DNA from: Sulfitobacter marinus
GTDB lineage: Bacteria > Pseudomonadota > Alphaproteobacteria > Rhodobacterales > Rhodobacteraceae
NCBI RefSeq assembly: GCF_900116285.1
Contig: NZ_FPAJ01000001.1
Span: 744,001 to 808,000 of the forward strand
Direction of reading: 5' to 3'
DNA: 64,000 bases
How positions within the stretch are numbered: position 1 is the first letter of the stretch; every line of letters starts with the position of its first letter. The translations under genes were made by a program, and so were the position numbers. Under the pieces are notes generated by a model. That model was not told the origin of the DNA. It saw only the letters and a program-made list of their open reading frames with translations, and made no database searches. Of this stretch, positions 55,897 to 63,586 are shown one piece after another.

Positions 55897-57144
55897 TTAG
55901 CCCCATTTGGCCAGTGCTGCGGCCAGCTCTGGATGCGTGGTTGCAAAGGCTTCAAGCTCGGCGCCCTGCTCGGCGGCTTGCCACGCCTGTTTGATCGCTT
56001 TAACGCCCGCCGCCGCGCCCATGGGGTGCCCATGGATGCCGCCGCCGCCCAGATACATCAGATCCAGACTGCGCCCGGTGCGATTATAAGTCTCGACAGC
56101 CTGCCCGCCCCATTGACCCGAACACACCACTGGCAGCGCGCAGTCGTCTTCGCGGAAAATCGGGGTTGTGACATCCTCAAAGGACTTCACGAAACTCTCG
56201 TCCGGTTCCCAGTATTTGGCGCGTATGCCGTTAATTTGAAACTGATCTACCCCCAGCAACCGCCAGATTTTCTGATAGGCCCGAAACTCCATCCCCAGAC
56301 CGGGATGGCGCGTTAGAATGTCCCAGCCATTGCGATGGGCATGTAGACAAAGCTGCGATCTCTTGCGCAGAAATGACATGCCGCCATAGCCGATAGAGTT
56401 GATGTTGATCACCGCTGCATTGCCGCCGGCTTCGACGACCAGATCATGGTTTTTCATCATCGTATCGGGATCGGCCGAGGAAATCCCAAATGCATACATC
56501 ACCTTCTTACCGGTCTTTTGCTCGTGGTTTTTGATCACAGGCATGATCGCCTTTACGCGATCCGCGACAGAGGAATAGCCGGGGTTCATCAGCTTTTCAT
56601 CGTCCTTGATGAAATCGACACCCGCATCACAAAGCAACTGCACGACCTCGGCAGTCTCGGCCGGCAGCAGCCCGAGCGAGGGTTTGATAATCGATGCGAC
56701 AATCGGCCCTTTTTCAACCCCGGTCAGACGGCGCGACCCGGCGATGCCGAACTGCGGCCCCGGATGACAATCCCACGCCTGAGGCAGATCAATATCCATC
56801 ACCCGAACCCCGCTCAGCCCGCGCACGGCGAACACGCCGCCAATGGTAATCGTCATCAAGGCCGCGATATCCGTAGAAACGGCTTCGAGCGGGTATGCGA
56901 TCACGGCGTGCGCGCGGTTGTACGGCCCCTGCCCCTGCGCATCCGGCAGCGACGGTTGTTCGGCAGGCTCCAACGGGGTCAGCTTCACAACCCGCGCGGC
57001 ACAGCGTTTGCGCACGGCCTCGGTCTCTCCGGGCAGCTCTGTAAAGGTGCCAGTTGATTGATCAGAGGCGATTTTTTCGGCCAAAGCGCCAACATCGCCT
57101 GACGTTTCAAGCCGGTAGGTTACGTGGATCCATTCGCTGTTCAT
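55897..57144 (-). CDS. oiaX: RuBisCO-like protein, likely 3-oxo-isoapionate-4-phosphate decarboxylase OiaX
   Basis: A 415-residue form IV RuBisCO-like protein. The active-site lysine region reads SIIKPSLGLLP (Lys-175 equivalent), and the metal-binding carbamylated lysine motif is DFIKDDEKLMNPGYSS, with K, D and E intact. Further blocks are HAHRNGWDILTRHPGLGMEF and LGGGGIHGHPMG, the phosphate-binding loop. It is not a carbon-fixing RuBisCO: loop 6 differs and it has no small subunit or PRK. With the kinase 32 bp upstream, OiaX in isoapionate breakdown is the best fit. The ATG at 57144 (MNSEWIHVTYRLETSG) is the family-like start. Confidence 0.82.
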   Translation of the reverse strand: MNSEWIHVTYRLETSGDVGALAEKIASDQSTGTFTELPGETEAVRKRCAARVVKLTPLEPAEQPSLPDAQGQGPYNRAHAVIAYPLEAVSTDIAALMTITIGGVFAVRGLSGVRVMDIDLPQAWDCHPGPQFGIAGSRRLTGVEKGPIVASIIKPSLGLLPAETAEVVQLLCDAGVDFIKDDEKLMNPGYSSVADRVKAIMPVIKNHEQKTGKKVMYAFGISSADPDTMMKNHDLVVEAGGNAAVININSIGYGGMSFLRKRSQLCLHAHRNGWDILTRHPGLGMEFRAYQKIWRLLGVDQFQINGIRAKYWEPDESFVKSFEDVTTPIFREDDCALPVVCSGQWGGQAVETYNRTGRSLDLMYLGGGGIHGHPMGAAAGVKAIKQAWQAAEQGAELEAFATTHPELAAALAKWG

Positions 57145-57176
57145 AAGGGCTTGGGCCTTTGGTTGGTGTTGCGCTG

Positions 57177-58586
57177 TTACTGCCGTGGGCCGCCGCCATC
57201 GCGGACCCACCCGAAATAGTCTTGTGATCCCATTTGCCCACCCTTCAGTGCCAGCTCCAGGCCGTCGAACCCATTACTGGCGTGCACCCGGCAAATCGAT
57301 GCGCCCGCAATGGTTGGGGCCAGCGCGGTTAGGGCAAATATCTCGAGCTGTTGCGTGACGCTGCCAGAGGTATCCCCACCCGACACGACAGCACGGCGGA
57401 CACCGCAATCGGTCAATATCTGTTTGAGGATCAGCCCCAGAGTTTCGCCAATTTTCCGGTTAATCTCAGCCATGCTGTGAGAGGACTTCGCCACCGCCTC
57501 GATGAGCTGTGCCACCATCGGATCATCAGGCCCCGCCGCCGAATACACCAACGGATCGTGCCCCTTGGACAGTGCTTCCTTGGACGCGGCGATTACACGG
57601 GCCGCCTCGCGGTTTACCGCTTCGGGGTCACGGCAGAGTTGGGTCGCGTCAAATGCGATACACTCGAACCCGTTTTGCCGCGACCATTCAATCTGGCTGG
57701 CCGTTGTGGGCGATACCGACCCCGAGACGCACATCATAGCACTTGCCCTTCCGATGCTGGTCGGCGGTGCCGTCTGCGCGATAATTCCGGTCCGCTGCCA
57801 ATGTTCAACCAGCGCATATTCAATTCCTTGCGAGCCGACGACAAAAGGCATCTGGCGACGGTTTTCCCATAGAATACGCCCTGCGATCGCATCCGTATCA
57901 TCATTCACGCTATCAATCGAAACAAGCGATAATCCATCCGGCCGCGCGTCTGCCTGCGGCGTATAGCTGAAAGATGCGCCCATCTCATTGAGCGGTATCA
58001 ACGTTGCGTCCAGACGCCCTGATTGCTTGAGGATATGTGCAGCGACATCGGGTTCCTGCATGGGCGTAACCGGGTGCCGGGCCATCACCGGGTGCTGATC
58101 CAAACGAAATATCCGATCGCCCATTCCCGCGAAAAGCTGGCCAAAGCATTGATATCTGAGCATTTTTGGGGCCGCGACAAGAACGGGGATTGATTGGCTA
58201 TCGAAACAATCTGCGCCGATCTCTATGGCCTTTCCAATCGATCCGATATGCGGCGCGGAATCCAAGGTTGAGCATATCTTGTAGTGGAAAATTTCGGGCT
58301 CAAATGCCTTGATCCGGTCAAAGGCTGTGGGCAGATTCTGGTCCATCCAATCAGGCGTTTGCGCCCGCGCGGTCGACGCGACGCCAAACCCCTCAATACC
58401 GGGAAACTGGTCCAGTTGGTCGGGCGTCGGCACGTCCAAAAACAGGACGGTTTTGATACCAGCAAAGTTCAAAACCTCCATCGTCGCGGCCGCACCGGTA
58501 AAGTCGTCCGCATACCATGCGACACGCGGTTTCTGAGCAGGCAGGGGCGTATCGCCACCGCTCGGGGTGCTGATCTTTCTAGACAT
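57177..58586 (-). CDS. oiaK: DUF1537 four-carbon acid sugar kinase family, likely 3-oxo-isoapionate kinase OiaK
   Basis: A 469-residue kinase. N-terminal substrate domain begins VAWYADDFTGAAATMEVLNF with the DDFTG aspartates; the C-terminal nucleotide domain has RRAVVSGGDTSGSVTQQLEI and ends LALKGGQMGSQDYF. Family members phosphorylate threonate, erythronate, oxo-tetronate or 3-oxo-isoapionate; pairing with a RuBisCO-like protein points to the last. The ATG at 58586 has GGAGA directly against it, too close for normal use. A TTGACA overlapping an operator half-site is about 35 bp upstream, so the message may be nearly leaderless. Confidence 0.82.
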   Translation of the reverse strand: MSRKISTPSGGDTPLPAQKPRVAWYADDFTGAAATMEVLNFAGIKTVLFLDVPTPDQLDQFPGIEGFGVASTARAQTPDWMDQNLPTAFDRIKAFEPEIFHYKICSTLDSAPHIGSIGKAIEIGADCFDSQSIPVLVAAPKMLRYQCFGQLFAGMGDRIFRLDQHPVMARHPVTPMQEPDVAAHILKQSGRLDATLIPLNEMGASFSYTPQADARPDGLSLVSIDSVNDDTDAIAGRILWENRRQMPFVVGSQGIEYALVEHWQRTGIIAQTAPPTSIGRASAMMCVSGSVSPTTASQIEWSRQNGFECIAFDATQLCRDPEAVNREAARVIAASKEALSKGHDPLVYSAAGPDDPMVAQLIEAVAKSSHSMAEINRKIGETLGLILKQILTDCGVRRAVVSGGDTSGSVTQQLEIFALTALAPTIAGASICRVHASNGFDGLELALKGGQMGSQDYFGWVRDGGGPRQ

Positions 58587-58608
58587 TCTCCATGACTAGT
58601 ACCTTGTT

Positions 58609-58622
58609 ATACCAGTTGTCAA
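58609..58622 (-). promoter_or_regulatory. Operator half-site overlapping the oiaK promoter region
   Basis: ATACCAGTTG (58609-58618) is identical to ten bases of the palindrome before lerI, but the other arm is degenerate here. On the minus strand TTGACA (58622-58617) runs into ACTGGTAT, so a bound regulator would cover the -35. No clear -10 follows: the hexamer at 17-bp spacing is CTAGTC. Confidence 0.5.
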
Positions 58623-58678
58623 TTCAATCCATCATGGGCATCAAAATTGTCACGTACACGCGGCACGATGCCCCTGCT

Positions 58679-59626
58679 TTACGCCAGATACATCTCAATC
58701 GCGGCGCGTGTGATGTCGCGCAGATGGGGGCGCGCGTAGACCTCAACAAACCTACCGTTCAGCTGCTCGCCAATCAAAAATGGCAACGTCGTCACCTGCT
58801 CTTGCGCGCTCAGAACGCCGCTTTCCAAAAACGGATCAATATATTCCAGTGCAATCCCATAACGCTGTCCGCCTTCGGAGATTGGGACGTGTATCTGCAA
58901 CCAGACCAGAAAACGCGCGACGTCTTTGGCAACAGCGAGCCAGCTTTCGCCTTGAATATCAACGCCATAGATCGTGCCCTGATGATAATGGGCATTCAAA
59001 CCGACGTAATCGCTATGGGTCGCGGCCTGTACGACAGGCACGCCCCTTACCGCATCAGTTTGCCCCACCACGGACGCGCGCAGACGGTCCAAAAGCAATC
59101 GATCCGCCGGGACCGACACCCGATCTGTCTTGACCGATGTCATCTTTTTCACCCAATGTCTGGGGCCGAAACGGCTATCTCTTTTCCGGAATTCACAATA
59201 GCGGCGAAGCCATTCACCGCTTTGCCACACAAGCTGTCGCCGGGCATCGCCGGAGGCCTGTGCGATCTCGTCACCCAGCCGCTTTCCCGGCGCAAAGCTC
59301 AGCACAGCGATACCGTCCTCGGGCCAAGTGTAAAGGCACCGGTTCGCCTGATATCGCGGGTCGTCAAAGGATCGCTCTAGAAAGTCCAGCTCCACCTTGA
59401 GGTTGCGCAGAACCTGCGGCACATCGCCGTCGAAAAACCGTTTTACGACAGCATCTTCACCGTTGATCGTTGCCCGAAACACCCAGCTTTTCAAGCTAAC
59501 TTTCAGGGCGTCGCCCAAGGTAAACCGTTGCACCTCGTGCTTGGTGTTCAAAACGGCGGTCAATGCCCCGCGCGCGTCTTCTTCTGCGCGTATTTTGTCG
59601 ATCCACAACGGCGCTTCCAACCGCAT
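58679..59626 (-). CDS. Phosphotransferase-fold (aminoglycoside phosphotransferase-like) protein
   Basis: A 315-residue protein with a kinase-like fold. The N-lobe has SWVFRATINGEDAVVKRFFD with a lysine in the ATP-binding position. The catalytic loop reads ATHSDYVGLNAHYH and the metal-binding aspartate is in IYGVDIQGESWLAVAKDVAR. In standard APH enzymes the loop is HGDLHxxN; here the aspartate and asparagine are kept while spacing and neighbours vary. Substrate unknown; it could phosphorylate a sugar, choline-like molecule or envelope component. It lies 93 bp upstream of oiaK on the same strand but is probably not part of that pathway. Confidence 0.65.
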   Translation of the reverse strand: MRLEAPLWIDKIRAEEDARGALTAVLNTKHEVQRFTLGDALKVSLKSWVFRATINGEDAVVKRFFDGDVPQVLRNLKVELDFLERSFDDPRYQANRCLYTWPEDGIAVLSFAPGKRLGDEIAQASGDARRQLVWQSGEWLRRYCEFRKRDSRFGPRHWVKKMTSVKTDRVSVPADRLLLDRLRASVVGQTDAVRGVPVVQAATHSDYVGLNAHYHQGTIYGVDIQGESWLAVAKDVARFLVWLQIHVPISEGGQRYGIALEYIDPFLESGVLSAQEQVTTLPFLIGEQLNGRFVEVYARPHLRDITRAAIEMYLA

Positions 59627-59764
59627 AGCCCCAGCCCTTTCCGCTCAGTCCCTTGGCCAAGCATAGCGTGCCGGTGACCATGGTACAGGCGCAACTGGGA
59701 TAGATACAACGAAAGGGCCTGATTTCAGGCCTTCAAGGGCGTTTCGGCCAATTATATCAGAAGC

Positions 59765-60343
59765 TTATTCACTCCAGCCGTGGACATGAACATCGCGTCC
59801 CGAATGCTCTTTCATAATCTTGACCGCCAGATCTTCGTGCTCTTTGTCTTTTACCCGGACCCACAGCAAAATCCCGCCATGTTCGATCTGGGTGGCATAA
59901 TAGTCCTTGTGGTGCTGTCCCACGCGCCGGGCCAGCAGCGCGCCGACGATTGCCGCAGGTACGCCTCCGACCGCGATAGCAGCAATCGACGCGGCCAATG
60001 TGCTGGCCGCCGTGAGCATCGCCGCCATGGCAACATATGAACCTAGAAAGAAAAAACCGCCTGCGATGCCGCCTTCAAGCTCGCCGATTGCTTCTTCGGA
60101 AACGAATGCCGCGCGGGGCGCGTTCGGGTCGTCTTCCAGCTCGGGCGAGCGCCAATAAGCAGTGCCCAGCTTTTCCTTCAGCGTGTCCTCGCCGCCCAGA
60201 AGGCTGATGTCATACCGGCTGAAACCGACCATCCGCAAATCATAAAATGCCTTTTGCAGGTCTTCGTAACTGTCAAAAACGCCGACGGCCTCCGGGATTT
60301 TAATGACGGTGGGTTTGTGGTCTGGCTCGTTTGTCGCGGTCAT
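59765..60343 (-). CDS. Stress-type membrane protein under Fnr control
   Basis: A 192-residue protein. Residues ~15-75 form a soluble domain of the general stress protein 17M type (AVGVFDSYEDLQKAFYDLRM, FSRYDISLLGG). Residues ~90-140 are a Gly/Ala-rich hydrophobic hairpin (FFFLGSYVAMAAMLTAASTL and on) similar to glycine-zipper segments, and the C-terminal part returns to a soluble ferredoxin-like fold (GGILLWVRVKDKEHEDLAVK). It is separately promoted: a perfect Fnr box lies about 70 bp upstream. Such proteins may act in envelope stress at low oxygen. Exact role unknown. Confidence 0.7.
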   Translation of the reverse strand: MTATNEPDHKPTVIKIPEAVGVFDSYEDLQKAFYDLRMVGFSRYDISLLGGEDTLKEKLGTAYWRSPELEDDPNAPRAAFVSEEAIGELEGGIAGGFFFLGSYVAMAAMLTAASTLAASIAAIAVGGVPAAIVGALLARRVGQHHKDYYATQIEHGGILLWVRVKDKEHEDLAVKIMKEHSGRDVHVHGWSE

Positions 60344-60379
60344 GGGATCGTCCTTTTGGGCAATACGGGATTTGGCCCT

Positions 60380-60420
60380 AATCTAGACGGGCCGCCTGCC
60401 TGCATATTGATCCAAATCAA
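60380..60420 (-). promoter_or_regulatory. Fnr/FnrL box with matching -10 element
   Basis: TTGAT-CCAA-ATCAA (60407-60420) is a perfect palindromic Fnr consensus. On the minus strand TAGATT (60385-60380) stands where the -10 should be if the box is centred at -41.5, with a start near 60372, about 29 bases before the ATG at 60343. This is a class II Fnr-activated promoter arrangement. Confidence 0.8.
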
Positions 60421-60463
60421 CCCTGTGCCCCTGCCCTATATGACCAAGCGCGCGCCGATGTTT

Positions 60464-61075
60464 TCAGGTCCGCGCGACCGCCCAATCTGCCATCTCAGGC
60501 AAAAGGTCATTCAACACGCTTTGAAATGCGCCAACGATTTCAGCCACATCGTCCGAGGCAACCAGGGTCGTTTTCGTAAACCGCCGCGACGCAACCACCC
60601 GTTGGTTGCTGTCATTGATCAACGTCAGATCAAGATCGACAGTGACGTCGAATGTACCGCCGTCCAATGCGTTGACCTCAAAAGCGTCGATGCGCACCAG
60701 TAACGCCTTGTCCGGGATTGGCCCCGCGTCGCTGCGCCCGACATATGCGATACGCCCGGTGCCAGAGATGCTGCGTATCAACAAGGATTGCAAGACCGCC
60801 GGCAATTCATCGACCCAGCGGGCATCGGGCAGATAGGTAACCGACGCCGCACCCGGCTTGATCATAATCCGGTCCGTGGCCAGCGCAGCCGACGCTTGCG
60901 GGCGCGCGACCAGCAAGGTACGTGATCTGCGGCCACCGCTGGTGGATCCGGCGACGGGGTGCAGATCAAAGGTATCCAGCGGTGCTGCAGCGCTGTTGAT
61001 CGACGATATCGCCGCGCAGCCGCTGAGCGTGGACACCGCCCCCAACAAAGCGGCGCGGCGGGTTATGGTTTGCAT
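60464..61075 (-). CDS. ABC-transport auxiliary lipoprotein (PqiC/MlaB-partner type)
   Basis: A 203-residue lipoprotein: signal peptide RRAALLGAVSTLSGCAAIS with the lipobox LSGC. The mature part has TFDLHPV near its start and a C-terminal ABC_trans_aux-type fold (LLVRIDAFEVNALDGGTFDV, SRRFTKTTLVASDD). Such lipoproteins join MCE/Mla or Pqi complexes on the inner face of the outer membrane. The ATG at 61075 is four bases after the end of the MlaD-type gene. It is the last gene of the operon. Confidence 0.85.
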   Translation of the reverse strand: MQTITRRAALLGAVSTLSGCAAISSINSAAAPLDTFDLHPVAGSTSGGRRSRTLLVARPQASAALATDRIMIKPGAASVTYLPDARWVDELPAVLQSLLIRSISGTGRIAYVGRSDAGPIPDKALLVRIDAFEVNALDGGTFDVTVDLDLTLINDSNQRVVASRRFTKTTLVASDDVAEIVGAFQSVLNDLLPEMADWAVART

Positions 61076-61079
61076 AGGT

Positions 61080-62798
61080 CTATCTCCTGTATTCAGGGAC
61101 ACGGCCGTCCAAGATAAAGCGGGCGGGATCGCGTTCAATGCGGCGCGTAAGACTGCCCAATGTGTCGATTAATATGCGCGCCTCGGTGGCGAGCTTTGTG
61201 AGTTCCGGCAGCCCCTTGTTGGCAAAATCGCCAATCCCCGGGGTACTGTTTGCCACAGCGTTCTGTATCTGCTGCACGACGGCATCACTGCGGGCGATCA
61301 GCGCGCGCAGTTCGGAGGTGATGGCAGGCATGTCGCGGGTCACGTCCGTTACGGCACGGCTGATCTCGTCCGCGGCCGCGCGGATATCGGTCATCATGGG
61401 TTCCAGATCGGTGTCCAGAACCTCCGTCGCCGCATCAAACGTGGTTTGCGCCGATCCAAGCGCACCATCGGCAGCAACGAGCGTGGTATCCAAGCGGGTC
61501 AAACTGCCTTGCGCCTGATTAAAGAGCGTTTTGGCAGACAGGAGCGCCGCCTGCACGTCATCCGCCATGGGGTCCAACCGCCCGGTAAAGCCCGTCAATT
61601 GCGCCGCGACGTCCTCAATAGCTTGGTTCGCCGTGGCAACGCCGCTGCGGATATCGGCGGTGATCGCAGGGACGTCATTCGCAACGACCGCGTTGATCGC
61701 ATCAATCGCTGTTTTTGCATCTGCCAGAACCACACGCGCCTCGGCCACCAAAAGCGTCCCATCACCATCTACCAGATGGTCGAAACTGTCTGACGCTTCG
61801 GTTACGGCAGTAAAGGCGGTATTGGCCCCCTCAAGTGCTGTCTCAAGCTCAATCAGGCGCGCGTTCAGTAATTCAGCCGTCTGGGCAAACCCATCCAGTG
61901 TGGTGCCCGTGCGGTGCTGTACATCAGCAATCGCCTCATTCGCCTGCGCTGACGCCTGTGACACCAGCGCCAGAATCTCGGGAACCTGTTGCGATAACAG
62001 CGCCTTGGCCTGATCAAAGGTTTCTTTGGCGCTATCGATGGCAGCGACCGAACTTGTCAGCGCCTTGTCCGCTGTGCCAAACGTCACTGTGGCCGCTTCG
62101 AGCGTACTGTCAGCTTGCTCAAGGGTCGTTGTCACCGCAGCACCAATGCTATCAAGCCGGTCGGTAAACCGGGTGATCTGATCGGTCGCATCGCGCACTG
62201 TGCCACTGATCTTTGAAAAATCGCTCAGCGCCTCATCCAGACGATCGGAAGAGGTGTCGATATTGCGCAGGATGTTGGTCACATGTTCTTGGTTCTCGGG
62301 GCCTGCAAGGTTCTGAAACTGCACAAGCAGTTTCTTGGCCTCGATCAGAATGTCCGGCGCGTCTTCGACCAGCGTTTGCACGGTTGACCGGCGCGAGGGG
62401 ATCATCCGCCAGCCATCAGCATTCGCAACCAGCGGCGGTGCCGTCGGCGTGCCCCCCGACAGCGAAATATACGCCACCCCCGTCACCCCCTGCGATTGCA
62501 GCTGGGCCACCGTATCGGACCGGACCGGCACATCGCCTTCGATCTCGATGGTCGCGAATACCTTTGACGGGTCCTCATCGGCTATTTTCAAACCGACAAC
62601 CTTGCCGACCGAAATGCCATTGAACAAAACATCGCCCGACGTATCCAGCCCCGACACGTTTTCAAACAGAATACCGTAGGTTTGATATTGCTTGTTGATC
62701 TGAACGCTGGCCAACCAGATGAAAAACGCCAAGGTCCCAAGGATGGACAGCAGGGTGAATATCCCGATCAGGATATAATTCGCGCGGGTTTCCATCAT
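61080..62798 (-). CDS. mlaD: MlaD-family MCE-domain protein with long coiled coil
   Basis: A 572-residue protein with one N-terminal membrane helix (NYILIGIFTLLSILGTLAFF) and an MCE domain at residues ~38-115 (YGILFENVSGLDTSGDVLFN, GVTGVAYISLSGG). The remaining ~430 residues are helical with repeated Asp/Ala/Thr-rich heptad-like segments, far longer than E. coli MlaD (about 180), and should form a tube or bundle across the periplasm. Two adjacent ATG codons are possible. Lipid transport between membranes is expected; direction is not shown. Confidence 0.88.
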   Translation of the reverse strand: MMETRANYILIGIFTLLSILGTLAFFIWLASVQINKQYQTYGILFENVSGLDTSGDVLFNGISVGKVVGLKIADEDPSKVFATIEIEGDVPVRSDTVAQLQSQGVTGVAYISLSGGTPTAPPLVANADGWRMIPSRRSTVQTLVEDAPDILIEAKKLLVQFQNLAGPENQEHVTNILRNIDTSSDRLDEALSDFSKISGTVRDATDQITRFTDRLDSIGAAVTTTLEQADSTLEAATVTFGTADKALTSSVAAIDSAKETFDQAKALLSQQVPEILALVSQASAQANEAIADVQHRTGTTLDGFAQTAELLNARLIELETALEGANTAFTAVTEASDSFDHLVDGDGTLLVAEARVVLADAKTAIDAINAVVANDVPAITADIRSGVATANQAIEDVAAQLTGFTGRLDPMADDVQAALLSAKTLFNQAQGSLTRLDTTLVAADGALGSAQTTFDAATEVLDTDLEPMMTDIRAAADEISRAVTDVTRDMPAITSELRALIARSDAVVQQIQNAVANSTPGIGDFANKGLPELTKLATEARILIDTLGSLTRRIERDPARFILDGRVPEYRR

Positions 62799-63586
62799 TG
62801 CGCCCCTTCTCTTTGGGCAGAGGATAAAGCCGCCCGCGCACGGGGACCGTGGAAATATTCATGCACCCACGGGTGATCGACCTGCATCATGTCGTCCATT
62901 GTTCCTACGGCCAATACTTTTTGATCAGCCAATACCGCGATGCGGTCACAGATCGCATGCAGGCTGTCCAGATCATGTGTCACCAGAAACACCGTCAGCC
63001 CCAGCGAAGCCTGCAATTGTTTGATCAGGATATCAAACGCCGCCGCCCCGATCGGGTCAAGCCCTGCGGTGGGTTCATCCAGAAAGACAATCTCGGGGTC
63101 CATGGCAATGGCGCGGGCAAAACCGGCACGTTTGCGCATACCGCCAGACAATTCCGACGGGTATTTCGCCATCGCATTTTCCGGCAATCCGACCATGCGC
63201 ACCTTGATACCGGCAAGCGTTTCACGCAAGTCGTCAGGCAAGGCCAACTGCTCGCGCATCGGTGCCTCGACATTTTGGCGCACGGTCAGCGATGAAAACA
63301 ACGCACCGTCCTGAAACATCACGCCCCAGCGGCGGCGCAGGGCGCGAAACTCTGCGTCAGATGTGGACCGCACGCTTTGTCCGAACACCTCGATCTGGCC
63401 CGCATCGGGTTCAAGCAGACCAACAATGGCCCGCAGCAACACAGATTTCCCGGTGCCGGACCCGCCGACCACGCCAATGATTTCGCCTTGTTTCACATCC
63501 AGATCCAGACCGTCATGCACCGTGTGCGTTCCGAACCGCGTCACCAAACCGCGCACACGGATAATAGGGTCACTTACTGCTGTCAT
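62795..63586 (-). CDS. mlaF: ABC transporter ATP-binding protein, MlaF type
   Basis: A 263-residue ATPase. Walker A GGSGTGKSVLLRAIVGLL, Q-loop with WGVMFQDGALFSSLTV, signature LSGGMRKRAGFARAIAMD, Walker B EIVFLDEPTAGLDPI and the H-loop FLVTHDLDSL are all present; ELSGGMRKR is the MlaF/Ttg2A form of the signature. The ATG at 63586 (MTAVSDPIIRVRGL) overlaps the permease stop by one base (TAATG). The end overlaps the MlaD-type start by four bases. Confidence 0.92.
   Translation of the reverse strand: MTAVSDPIIRVRGLVTRFGTHTVHDGLDLDVKQGEIIGVVGGSGTGKSVLLRAIVGLLEPDAGQIEVFGQSVRSTSDAEFRALRRRWGVMFQDGALFSSLTVRQNVEAPMREQLALPDDLRETLAGIKVRMVGLPENAMAKYPSELSGGMRKRAGFARAIAMDPEIVFLDEPTAGLDPIGAAAFDILIKQLQASLGLTVFLVTHDLDSLHAICDRIAVLADQKVLAVGTMDDMMQVDHPWVHEYFHGPRARAALSSAQREGAQ

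Noticed and set aside
55897..57144. True carbon-fixing RuBisCO large subunit
   Set aside because: The catalytic loop 6 and several substrate residues differ, there is no small subunit or phosphoribulokinase nearby, and the context is sugar-acid catabolism.
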